In this document: piece by piece, positions 1-13,433 of the stretch
Layout: every line of letters starts with the position of its first letter
How positions within the stretch are numbered: the stretch's first letter is position 1
NCBI GenBank assembly: GCA_037178855.1
Contig: JASJZC010000005.1
Span: 3,720,001-3,784,000, forward strand
Reading direction: 5' to 3'
Length of the DNA stretch: 64,000 bases
DNA from: Oscheius sp. JU75
Taxonomy: Eukaryota; Nematoda; Chromadorea; Rhabditida; Rhabditidae
Program-made: the position numbers and the translations under genes
Notes under the pieces: model-generated
The model's database searches: none
Seen by the model: only the letters and a program-made list of their open reading frames with translations
What the model was told of the DNA's origin: nothing

Positions 1-3000
1 ACGAAGTAAGGCAGAAGACACCACTGTCCACAGATTTTCCAGACTAGACAGACGACTCGAGAGACGAGACTCGGCCAACTCGACGCTGATCATCTCGAGA
101 TTGATAGCCTTTTCTTCCTTTTCGACAACAACCTGAGGGACCGTCTGATCATGTCCTTCGTTCTGAGCCGTCGTGTTGGCTCCTTCCATCGATGTGGTTG
201 GTGTAGCCTCCTCGGCCTTCTTCTTTTCCTCGTCAATCTTCTTCTGTTTTCGCTGTCTCATCGAATCCCTCAGCTTGGTCAGAGTATGAAGCGAACTGAG
301 GATGGAGTACTGAGCTCCGTGCTTGTCTGTCAAGGCCATCATGGCTGGTAGACGCAATTCGGCACAGGCATACGACGACACTTTCTAAAATGCTCATGAA
401 ATGGGAATAGGAAGAGGAACCAACCATCTTTCCAAAGGCATCTCCATCGACTACAACTCCTTCGCCAGCCAGACGTTTAGAAGTGACTTTTCCTTTATCA
501 GCAGATGTGGACGTACAAGGTTCCTCGTCGGGACTATCCGGAATCTCGTTCATCTCCTTCATCAACTGCTCAATCTGATCAAGTTTCCATTACCAAGACG
601 AATTATGAAATGACATACCTGAGGCTGAAGAGTGAGTCCGATCTGGGTAATACTCTCGCACAGTTTATCGTAGACGAATTCAGACAATTGAGGCGGCAGC
701 ACTCTCATCAGTTCCATTAATGTCAGTCGACCATCACTGAAACCATCAGGTCCGCAGATTCCCCGCGAGAGAATGTCAATGAGGATCTGGGCTTCTTCAG
801 TCATTGGGGTAGCATTCGATGCGAGACTCAGACGATGACTCGTATCTTCGGGAAGAGTCTGAGCAATGGCATTGATGACGCGGAAGAGCTTGTCCTGTAG
901 ATTGCTCTGTTCTTTAAAGAGTTTCTTCTCAAAATAGTGGAAGAAGTGAGTGAAGGGACAGCTGGCGAACTGTTCGGCTGCTGGACGAGCATCGGTCGGC
1001 TCTTTTCCGAGTACTTTTCCGATAGGATTCTGCAATAACTGCCAGAAAAGCGCTCTCTCTGGCCAACCCTTGCATTCGACCTGCTCGCTCCGAAGAGCAG
1101 TCGGAACAAAATGGCCAGGGTAGCAACGAGCCAGAGTGTTCAAAGTCTCGACTACATTGCGACAGATTGATGGAGAGATCAGCGGATTCACATAGACCTT
1201 CGATCCGTTCTTGGTAATTTTAGCACAGCGCTCCCCAAGTCCAAGTCCAGGCACTCCTATCGAGTCCAGCCATCCAGGTCCAGTGGAGACGACATCGTCC
1301 GACTCGAAACTGCTGCCTTCGGAAGCTTTGTCGAGGAATCCTTGAAGACACCAAATGACAAAGTCGCAACTGGGAGCATGAGAACAGATCAGACGAAGTA
1401 CCTAAAACAGATTGAATAATGGACAAGTGGTGAGACAAACCTTCTGAAGACGGGTACTGTTGACACGATGGTCGATGAGGAACAGTCCGCAGAGGATGAC
1501 GATAGACTCCCTGTCGAGCAGTTGTATAGCCTGTGTACTGGCAGTATGAGTTCGACCGGCTGCTCCTCCAATTCCTGATCCGGCAGCAGCTCCTGCTCTA
1601 CCAGCGCGAGTACCTCCTCTCACATACAGATTGTGAATTCGCATAACACCTCGCTGGATCTGAATTTGAATTGTTATAGAGTGAGCAAAAACCAGCACCT
1701 CTCGGTCACGAACAAAACCTATCGGTTCAGCAAGCGCATGGGCCATAGCAGCTCGAGCTCTTCTCGCCTCTTCTTGCATATCTTGAGGCAGACGTTGAAG
1801 TTCGGTATCTTCCATTTCGGCCAACACCTGAGCTCGTTCTCTCGACGGCAAGGAAGCGATGACGGCAGCACCGTCCAGTTCTGGCTGAGCAGGAGGAGCA
1901 GGCTCATTGGCACGTCGAATAGCCTCTTCCGCCTCGCGAACAGCTCTCTCGTGCTGCTGGAGAATTTCTTCTTGGAGCTCTGGTGGCAGTGCGTTCAAGA
2001 ACTCTTGATCTAGAGGCTCGACAGCAGGAACCGCGACTGCATTCTGTCCGACAGGAGGCTGTGGAGGAGGAGCAGCAGCAGCTCGCTGAGCTCGTTGTTG
2101 CCTCTCATGATCACGAAGAACTTCAGCTCGCATATCGTCCGGAAGAGCAGCAAGGAATGCAACATCCACTCCGTCCGGAACCACAATGTCTCCCAGAATG
2201 GCACGGAACTCTTCGGGAATTTCTTGTGTAACGACTTCGGGCTCTGAAGCTGGTTCCGTCTCCATTGGAATGTCAAGAGGAGCAGTACTCCCGTCTATTC
2301 GAACTGACGATTCGGTAGGAGAGTCGGGACTAGAAGAAGCTTCAGCGGCAGCAGATAACGGTAGTGGAGCATCGGAAACATCCTCACGAATTGTATTGGC
2401 TTCTAGAAACTTGAATTGTATAGGTACAAAAGAGATAACAAACCTGTGACATCCATTGGTTCATCCTGAGTGGGAGCTACGGTGGATCGTTCTTCATCTC
2501 CATTAGTCCAGGCTTGAGCTGCTTCAGAAGGCGGTGGGGCAACCCCAGTCGAAGACGAGGTAACGGCAGAAACATCATTGGTCTCTTCTTCTTGTGCAGC
2601 AAACTTAGCTTCCTCTTCCTTCTTCTTTCGCTCCTCTTCGACAGCTGCATCTTTGGCAAGTTTCTCAGTAGCCAGCTGGTCTTTCGCAATCTTCGTAACC
2701 CAAGCGTTAATGAGGATACCAATGTAGCGAATAGAGACAGAATCCAGAAGATCAGCAGCCTCAGTCATTCTATCCAAAGCAGACGGAACATTAGCTCTGA
2801 GGCGCTGGTCATCGTCCCGAGAGCCCATTGTGATCGTAGCCATGCCGTTGTTGTCACGAGAATCGAAGAGTCTATCGAAGAAACGACGATGTTCAACCGG
2901 CCGAGTACGAGATGTGCCGCCAATGCGTCGAATGGCATTTTGTCTTGTCAGAGTCAATGGACCTCCATGTGGTTGAATTCCGAATACGATGCTCGTAGGA

Positions 3001-6000
3001 TAGTCGTACTGAAATTTCTGTTATTCGGATTGAATGAAACGATTACATGTTGAGCGAATGGAGCCACAGGGGCCAGGGCGTCGTGTGGCTGTTGGGGTCT
3101 GATCAAGAGAGGATGGGCAGCTTCGGCATTGGGACGGCGTCTCTCCCGCATTCGATTGAAGTGGCTGAGATAGGCTTGAGGGAACAGATCCCACTCGTCC
3201 ATTGCCATGTCCACTCCGTCCATTCCGTAGTCATACATGTCTTCGTATCTCTGATATGCAATAGTTAACGAATAAATGAACGAAAACCTACCTCTCTGTC
3301 CTGCTCGAATCCTCCGTGATCATTCTCATATTCGTCCTCATCGTCATCATCGTCTTCTTCCTCCTCTCCATCTTCATCGTCCTCGTCGTCCTCTTCCGTA
3401 TCTCCCTCGTCTTGTCTTTCTCCGACATTACCATCCACTACTTCCATCGTAGCATCAACCTCGTCTCCGACAGATCCCTGACTCAGATCCAATTCTGCCA
3501 CCTCATGCTGGTCCTCCTCGTCTTCATCCTCTACTTCCTGTTCGTCGCCCTCTTCGTCGTCATCACTGCTCGACGACTCTTCCTCTCGCATCTCGTCATC
3601 AGGATGTCTAGCATCATCCTCTCCCTCAACGGCTTGTTCCAGTCCGTTGACCACAGCTTCCTGACGGACGATTTCGGCTTGTAGACGGTCACGATCTCTC
3701 TGTAGATTGCGCACGTGATCAAAGACGCGCATATCCTCGATCCGACGTCGTTCCTCGTCACTGAAGTGGCTGTTCAGAAGTTCTTCGAAGGAGAAGAGAG
3801 CACGATCTCCCTGTCGACGGGCCTGAGTCACAAGATCTTCCACAGCTGCATTTGGACTTGGGGCATTCATGAATCTCATCAGAACTTCCATTGTTCTTAG
3901 GATTTCAGACACAGCGTCGACTGCTCCCTAAAATAAGATCAGCTGAGACGCTGCATTATTGTTTCCTACCTTTTGGTTGAAACGAAGAAGAGTGATCGTC
4001 TTGACCAAGTCATTGCAGATCTTCTTTTTGTGGAACAGTTTCAGAATCGGATTGACAGTGTTGGTATGGGTACGCGAGGTCTGATTGTGAAGAGGTTCGG
4101 CCATTGCAGAGATCAGCGAACACAGTTCGATCAACTGAAACAAAAAGCTACTAATGACCCTCATCAATATCTAACCTTCTTCTGAAGAACGGCATAGTCG
4201 GTCGACTGATTCTCGTAAATGTTCTGAATGCACGTTTTCAGATCCGAGACGAGCGCTTCTTGAGCTTTTGGAGAATGGTTGCATGTGGCCAGGACAGCGA
4301 TGAGAATCTTCAGAGAGCGGATGGTGTCCTTGTCCTCGTGAGCAATGTACTTTTCGAGCAGCGACAGCAGAATCTTCTGATTCTCGTGCTTGGCTTCGGT
4401 CACAAGAAGAGCAGCTCCCTGGTAGGTCTTGCAGAGCTCGGAGACGAGGTTGAGAATGCTACTTTGACTGAACATCCGACTCACAGGAACACTCTTGTCT
4501 TCCGAGAAGTCTCCAATCAGAACTTCGGTCAGGAGTAAATTCACAACAGTGACGAGACTCGAGTTGGATTCCTGTGAAACAGTTCTAGTGGTCTTGTTGC
4601 TCGAGGTCATCAGCACAAGTTCGCTCTGATTGGTTCCCACTTTCATTGTGGCCGTCATTCTCATAACATCGGCAAAGACTTCGGGCTGTCGAATGGAAAG
4701 AGGCGTCAGCTTGTTCAGAGTCTCATGCCATTCTTTCGGTTTCGACATTCCGTCCGAGAGGCCGAGGAATTCCATAGCAGGTGCAGTGGCTGTGGCTTGA
4801 CGGATGGCCTTCTCGAAAACTGGGCGGAAGCATTCGTTCGTGTCAACACACTGTCTCAGGATGAGTGAGGTCAGCGTGGCACTACACGGCGAGTTGTCAC
4901 TTTTCAGCTGGATCAGACTTGTCACTCCACCTTCCTGAAGTCGATTTCAGATGTGTTCACTAATAAAGTTCACCTTGAGGAAGAGTTCGGCTGCTTCCTT
5001 GTTTCTTGTGAGGCGGGCCAAGAAGGAGAGAATGGACCAGACAGCTCGACTGTAGACCGTCTTCTTTTTCAGGATGGAGGTCAGATGCTTGACTAGCTCG
5101 TTGCATTGGTGTTCTGTCCACATCGACTTTTTCTCCTAAAGAGGAGGAAGTTATTGAATAATGAGAAACAACTAACAGATTCGAGGATCTTCGTCATATT
5201 GACCAGCAACTCTTGATCGTCCGGCAGCTCGGCATTGACCGCGATTCGAGTCATGCTATTGTCGCGTTCCGACATCAGTCCAAAGTCGAGAACAAGTTCT
5301 TTGTCTCCCTTCTTGTACGTGACTCGGTTCTTTCCCTCGAAGAACGCCGTGTTGATGAGTTCCTGGATTGAGGCTGAATAGGGCACCCATCTTTTGTTCG
5401 AGCGATAGCGATTCGCATCATCGTCTCCAAGCCACGACCATTTCAGTTTCTTTGCTTGTGATCCGAGGGCCTCCGTCAGAAGAAGACGTCTTGCGGAGAG
5501 ACGACAATACTTGTCGTAGAGATCCAGCCAGAGAACTACCGTCGGCAGCAGCTTGTCGTGCATGTAGGTTTGGTCGAAGTACTTTTCGATGGCACTAAGG
5601 ATTTTCTGGAGCAGAGTCGGGAGGTCACACTCTAGGACAACCTAAACGAAGTTTATACTAGTGCAAGAGAACGAAAAACCTTGAGATACTCGCGAGCGAC
5701 ATGTTCGAACAGAAGGCAGGAGAAATGGAGACGAGTCGCGAGAGAGATAACTTCCTTCTCATCGGGCACACCCTCGTCCGCTTGAAGAATGACGCTCTGA
5801 GCCATGTAGGAGACTTCTTGACACATGATGTTCTTCAGTAGCTCATTCGTCTTCCAGTCCGCGTCCAGAGTTGGCTCCACGCTGATGAACAGATCGGCAC
5901 AGCTGAAGACCAGCTCGGATCCCAGTTCCATCAAACGTTTACAGAGCGGCATCAACTCGATACATGCCTGTGAGATGGAAATGTCCTTCTGTAAAAAAAA

Positions 6001-9000
6001 AGTAATTAAACCGCTTATCGACAAACTACAAACCTCGATCTTGAGTTCCTTTAAAGGAACTATAATGGGAGCTGCGGCACCAGCTGAGGCTACAGAGACA
6101 GCGTCTTCCGATGCGACAGAAGCAGCGTCATCGGGTCCTCTTGGAGCCACTTGAATGAACAGTTCGGCCTCATCCACGACTCGTTGCTGTTGAGCTTGAC
6201 GCGTGACCAAGAACTCTGCGGCTTCTTCGAAGTTGTTCACTCGGGCCAATGCCATTATGATTTCTTCTCGATCGAAACCCATTTCCATGAGTGCTTGAAT
6301 TTGTTCGTCGTTCCGCTGTATTCCAACTGGTCTAGAAGGCTCGGCCGCATCATTCTTCTTAGGAACCAGGCCACGGGCCACTTCCTTAAAGACGGAGATG
6401 GCCTCCTCGCAAACTCCCTGGTAGTTAAACAGATTTACGGATGGCTGCGACAGCTTCGTAAACAGTTCGGAAAGTACGCGGAAGAAATCCTGAAAGATAA
6501 AAATGAATGGGAGAAAAGAAAGGATCAACTCACACTCTGGACCAATCGAATATACTTCTCCGGATCGAAAGTGTTCGGGAAATGTTTATAGATGGTGTTG
6601 ACAAGCCTCTGGCGGTTTGCGAGTCTTTCGGCGATCTTGAACCAATCAGCAAAAGCAGTGTCAAGTTGGAAATAGATGGGGCCGTCTAGTCCAGGAGCCA
6701 GTTTCTCCATTAGCGCATCACAGAAAGCGGTATGGAGTCCGGTCGAATAGAACTTGTCCAGCATCGGATGGAAGGCTTGGCGTCTCTCGTCAAACAAGAC
6801 CCCTGTCAGTTGATACAACAAGTCCGTGATTCGTCCGTATTCCATCGGAGAGTCGGAACGATCCTTCGGGGCGAACTTCAGTTCTAGATAGAGAGCAGAG
6901 AAGACCTCTTCTGCCAGTTGAGCAGATTGTTTTGGCTGAGAGTACGTGTTGTAGTCGTAGCGACGATTTCTTCTCAGGGGACAGTAGCACGACCTGGCCA
7001 ACAGGTTCAGGAACTCGAGCAGAAGCCTGAAAATAGGACAGTACTAAGATATAAGAAACTGGACTTACTTGTTGGCCTTGACGACGCCCTCTCCGACTTC
7101 TTTGTTCTCTCTCCAGGTGGTCACAACCTTCTCCGGAATGTTGGCAGTCTCCCAGGTGGCACCTTTCTCCGGAGGTCTGATACCTGGCTCCACAGCAACT
7201 GAGTCCACTTCCGTCTTTGGCTCTTCAGTCTCTTTCTTCTCATTCGACTGTGGATCCGTCTGTGTTCCTTCCGAGACACGGGGGTTTTCAGTCAGCTTGA
7301 TCAGGGTGGATTCCCATGAGAGATGTCGCGAAACTCGCCTCAGCTTCTGATGGAAGATTTTTCCGGTCGTAGACAGCCATGCTTCGTGGATGCGTCCCTT
7401 CCTCTCCAGGGTATACTGAGATGGACCGCTGTTCATCCTCGTCAGACAGGACAGAATCGGGATCAGCCGGTTGACGCAAGAGGTCGACTCTTTGATTGAA
7501 TCAGTTCCGAGCTGCAGCAAGTAGGAACAGTCGACTGGATCCTCTTTATTCTCCAAGAGCAATTTCTCCGCGTGTTTTGTGAACAACACGTTGAAGGCAT
7601 CCATTATCTGCTTGCCTGCTGGAGCGAAACTCTGAACAAAGTTGTCTATGAAAGATAACGGATGAACCTACCAGAAGATACTGCAGAATGTTGGCCACAC
7701 TGTTACTGAACGTACTGGAGGATAGCTCCTGAGCGATGGCTTGGATCTGGGTCAAATCCAGCAGCTTCTCGATTCCACCCTGTTGCACGAAACTCTCCGT
7801 CAAGTCATTTGCATTAGCCTGAGTGATGATCTGCTCGAACACCTGAAAACAAATATTGCAAAAGAGTATATATGGCTTAAACCTTTGTGAAGATAATGCA
7901 GTAGTCGCCGAGTGGAATGATCCGACTTCCGTCTTGTGCATCGGAGGGACAATCCATCTCGAGACCCATCTTCTCCTCTTGAGGAACTTTACCAACCGAG
8001 CTCATTTCATCCATGCTCAAGTCGGCCTCGTCATCATCGTCCGATTCATCATCTCTGGGCGAAAATCCGTCCCCAAACTGATCGGCCTCGTCCGGAATCC
8101 TTTCCACGGCAGGAGAGTTGCCGGCACTGGCTAGGCTTTGAGCCGCATGTCTACTGGCCATTTTCGACATTGCCATCACAATCTTCGTATTCGGAGGAGG
8201 TTCAGTTGCGCACTTGTTCAGGTTGTCCAAAGCCTGAAAGAATTAAATCAGTCTGGTTTGCAAAGCCAACTTACTGTGATAACTGCCTGCAACATGAGAG
8301 GCTTCAAAGTAGGCTGGTGTCGAAGAAGATCGTCAAGAGCTGCTCCGATGTTTGAAGCAGAGTCGCTCATTTCGGCTCTCTTCTTCTTGATCGTAGCCAG
8401 GAACTTTGTGCTGAGAAGGACCTTGAACACATGTTCGAACGGCTTGTACGACTTGAACTGTTTCAAACCGGCTTCGTTGAGACACAGAGCTGTGAAAACA
8501 TTGCCCAGATTTCCGATGACATCTCTCGAATTCGGCAACTGAAAAAGAGACAAGTAGAGAGTTCTGGCTATATTTGATACCTCCTTTCTGAGCAGACTCT
8601 GAAGCATGACGTAGGGAACGTGTTTGGTCTGGAGCTGCGTTAATTGTGTAGGCTCCTGATAGATGAAGTTGGTCACGAGGAGGAGTGTGTGATGGTAGAC
8701 AGAGTCAGAGTAGTACTCCACATTGCTGATGATATGGATTAAAGCATCCGGGAACGAACCTTCCATTACTGGGACAGAGTTATTGATAGAAAATGTAACA
8801 AAGACTTACTATGGCGAACATTTTCCTGGAGCTCAGGGACGTTTATGACACGCTTCACAAAGGTCAAGAGTCCTTTGATCAATCCAACTCGCAACTGGTG
8901 ACATCTCTTCTCGATGAGTGGTGTCCTGACAACAATGTACTTGCCCTGATTCTCTTCAGTGTCCTCAGTCGTGTCGATGACAAATGGCTGTTCCTTTCGA

Positions 9001-10563
9001 CACTCATTGATCTCATACTGTATTTCTTTGTTAAAATAGTTACAAAGATAGGACTCACGACGATGCGGTCCAAGAAGATGTTCATTCCTTTGAGAGTTCG
9101 GAAGTTGCTCACGTCGAGCGCCGTGAAAGTATCGATGATCCGGCAGCATCTTGTAGCAAATGACAGCAGCTCCAACGAGAGATCCTTATGTTCGATGACG
9201 CTCAGCAGCGTCTGGGTCAGTCCACAGGCCATCAGCTTCTCTCCGCCACTCTCGTTGTTGCTCACGTGGTAGATGAAGCTGAAGAGAGCCGTCGCCAGTG
9301 GGTTGCTCGGCTTGCCCGGCTTTCCCAGACCTCCCGTCTTGATTTCTTCCACGAGCATCCGCGTAAAGTTGGCGATGAATCCATGGTAAGAGTTCGCTCC
9401 AAGACCTTCGAGAATCTCGTTCACTCTGAATAGTTTTTGTGTATGAAAAGGGGAAGTACTCACTTGGGAGTTTTGTCGAGAGACACGATCGCTGTCAGGG
9501 TCCTGAGAGATTCGGCCTGTATCGAATCGACGAGTGGATGCTTTTCTAGAGGAACTTTCAGCAGAGCAGAGACCTCGTCCACGAAACCGGGAAAGACCAG
9601 AGCATTGAGCTGGTTCTCGTCCGGATGACATCGGCAGTAGACTAAAGAAGCATAAGCCTGAGAGAAAAGAAAAAGGTAAAACTGACTGAGAGTGGAAATG
9701 GAGAGGAGCTTAATGATAAGACAGTGCATTCTGTGTTCGGGAAGATGGAGATAGCGAATAGTCCTTAGCTGGGCCAGAACTGCATTGCGATGACTGGACT
9801 CCATGTCTTTTGTCAATCTGTCAACCACAGTCAGCAGCGGTTCCGACTCGTCCATCTTCTCCGTCAGATTGATCTCGTGTCCCTTACCATCGGAGTATTG
9901 GTAGGGATAGATGTTGGGCACTTCCGCTTCCTCGCTTAGCGTGTCCACCATCTTCATATTTCGCAGTCGACCACTCCAGCACTGAAAGAACTCAATGAGT
10001 ATTGTTCATAAGAGTAGGGATACCTGTGCGATGGCGGTGAGTTTCTCGACCAAAGCCGTCTGTTCCTGTAGTGAGAGTCGCGTTGGCAGGTACTTGGACC
10101 GTTTCCCGATGGTCTGAAGAAGTCGAAGGACGTCGGCGACGATGGACAGATCGGATGCGTCAAGTAGAGATAAAAGTCGATCCATGCTGGCGTAGATTCT
10201 TCTGGTGGATGTGCATTCGAAGAGGACAGCTGTGAACTTGAGCACGGAAACGACGCTCTTCTTCGTGTCCAGATTGTGATCGACTGGCATTCGTCCCTGT
10301 TCGACGGTGGTCGCCTGCTCGAGCAGCTCGTCGCATCGGTCCAAGACACTAGACCATCGAGCCAGTTCTGTCTTCGGTAGATTCGTCTGGAGATTGCGCG
10401 CTCGATCCAATTCTTCGATGAACTTAGAAGACGAGGGAGCAGACTGGATCCGATGGATTAGAGCCGTCAACATTGTAGGCTGAACAGTCTGGTTGATGGA
10501 GAGTGTCGCGTTAGAACTTACCACATTGTCGTTGGAAGGCAGAGGCTGAGCCTCGATACGCAT
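1..10563 (-). CDS. HUWE1: HUWE1-type HECT E3 ubiquitin ligase, 3' end beyond window
   Basis: Giant E3 ubiquitin ligase that ubiquitinates many nuclear and cytosolic proteins. Read from the ATG at 10561-10563, the N-terminal armadillo-like (DUF908/DUF913) region has the family phrases LPTRLSLQEQ and AESLRTLTAIV. An UBA domain (QALMEMGFDREEI) lies near 6200-6310 and a WWE domain (KWSWLGDDDA, RWVPYSAS) near 5270-5460. A long Asp/Glu tract lies at about 3320-3600. Three tandem ubiquitin-binding LP motifs follow at about 1830-2210 (FLAALPDDMRAEVL, FLNALPPELQEEIL, VIASLPSRERAQVL). The catalytic HECT domain is not in the window; it should lie to the left of position 1. The gene has many short GT..AG introns of about 40-60 nt. 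Domain order matches animal HUWE1 throughout, so identity is firm; individual exon joins are not. Confidence 0.95.
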
Positions 10564-11425
10564 TTTTACAATAGTAGACTCTATTTACAAATTCAATGGG
10601 GAGGAAAGAAACCCGTTATGTTGTAGCGCTGAAAGTTAACAGTCAATTGGAAGATAAGAAGAGATGTCACTTGGAAGAGTTTCGAAAGCTACTATCGAGA
10701 GATATAACTGCTTTCCATAAAAGCGCGTGGCTAATTGGAAAACGCTTCCTCTGAATGCGTGCGCTGAGACTATCTCCCTAGACATGACTCGCTCTGCCTC
10801 TCTCGTATTACAAGCTATTCCTCTAGATAAAGACCGGCAGATAGGATGTAAATATGCTTGAAGAACAGTGGTCACGTTGAAAAGGTTTAAAGGACTGACG
10901 GTTGCTGAGAAATCAACATGGAGCGCCCATACTCTTCGTGCAGAGAATGTCGGGTAAACACGAGGTCAGTTGTCGCTCGGATTACTGCCTCTTTCCAAAC
11001 AAACGACTCTTCCGTGACTCGTACGAGCCTTTCCAGTGATTCCTTTCAAAAAGAATGCATGATCGATGATGGGAAGGTGGAGTCACCTAAAGGCGGAGGT
11101 TTTATTGCCCTTATCAGCAAGTTTTCGAAACCGACTCAGCCTTTTTGACAGGCAGCTGACTAGCTGCGAGGCTGTATGCTCTGCAGGTGCTGACGTCAGT
11201 ATTCAAGTTCTTCCGAATGGAGATTTTCGAAACGAGCCGAACCAGCTCACTACTTCGGTTTCAAAATATGTGTACATACCTACTTCTAGATGATTGTCTC
11301 TGCTGCCGTTGAAAACAAAGATCAACTCAATCATGACTATTAATATAAGACAACTGTTGTAAATATCAAACGTTTATAGAGGACAAGTAGATAGCTTAGA
11401 AAACGATTTTACACACAACCGGGAA
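10564..11425. other. Intergenic region upstream of HUWE1
   Basis: These 862 bases separate the HUWE1 start from the PSMC4 stop, both on the minus strand. Short ORFs exist on both strands (10636-10875 minus, 10918-11148 plus), but none shows a recognisable domain, signal peptide or splice context. It probably holds the HUWE1 promoter and 5' UTR and the PSMC4 3' UTR. I see no repeat or RNA gene. Confidence 0.5.
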
Positions 11426-12997
<1,572 letters not shown>

Positions 12998-13433
12998 TTC
13001 TGCAGATTGAATGTGCTGCAAAACAGAATTTTAGAAAGAGACAGCGAAGAAAACAAAAAAGAAAGCACGAAACGATGAAAAGGGAAAACGAATTTGGATT
13101 GTCATCCTGTCAGAAAATGCGTACTTTTGCAAACTACCATAACCCATAAAATGAATTCAAAACCACTATTTGTTTTTAGGGTAATAGTTCGGTAAGCAAC
13201 CTCTCGTTCAAACGTGTTTTCACGCGTACTTCCACATTTGGCGGTTTTCCGAATTTTTCGTCTCTCTAGAACATTTTCTGGCTTTCTCGTTATATTTCTA
13301 GTCCTGTTTCTTACGTTTTTTTGTGCTTATTCACCAAAAATCGTACCTTTCTTCCAAACCTGTCTCTTTCTGTCTCTTCTACGAAAATTTGTTAGTAAAA
13401 ATTTTCAGGGCGCAGTTTGCATGGCAGACGAGC
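12998..13433. promoter_or_regulatory. Probable divergent promoter PSMC4 / EF-G2
   Basis: A 436-bp gap between two divergently transcribed housekeeping genes. A pyrimidine-rich stretch ending in an acceptor-like tttcag at about 13401-13408 lies 26 bases before the EF-G2 ATG, as expected for a 5' UTR intron or trans-splice acceptor. No TATA box or other motif is convincing by eye. Confidence 0.4.

Noticed and set aside
3316-3684. Strongly hydrophobic plus-strand ORF.
   Set aside because: It is the complement of the Asp/Glu-rich tract of HUWE1, which always reads as Ile/Val/Phe/Leu on the other strand.
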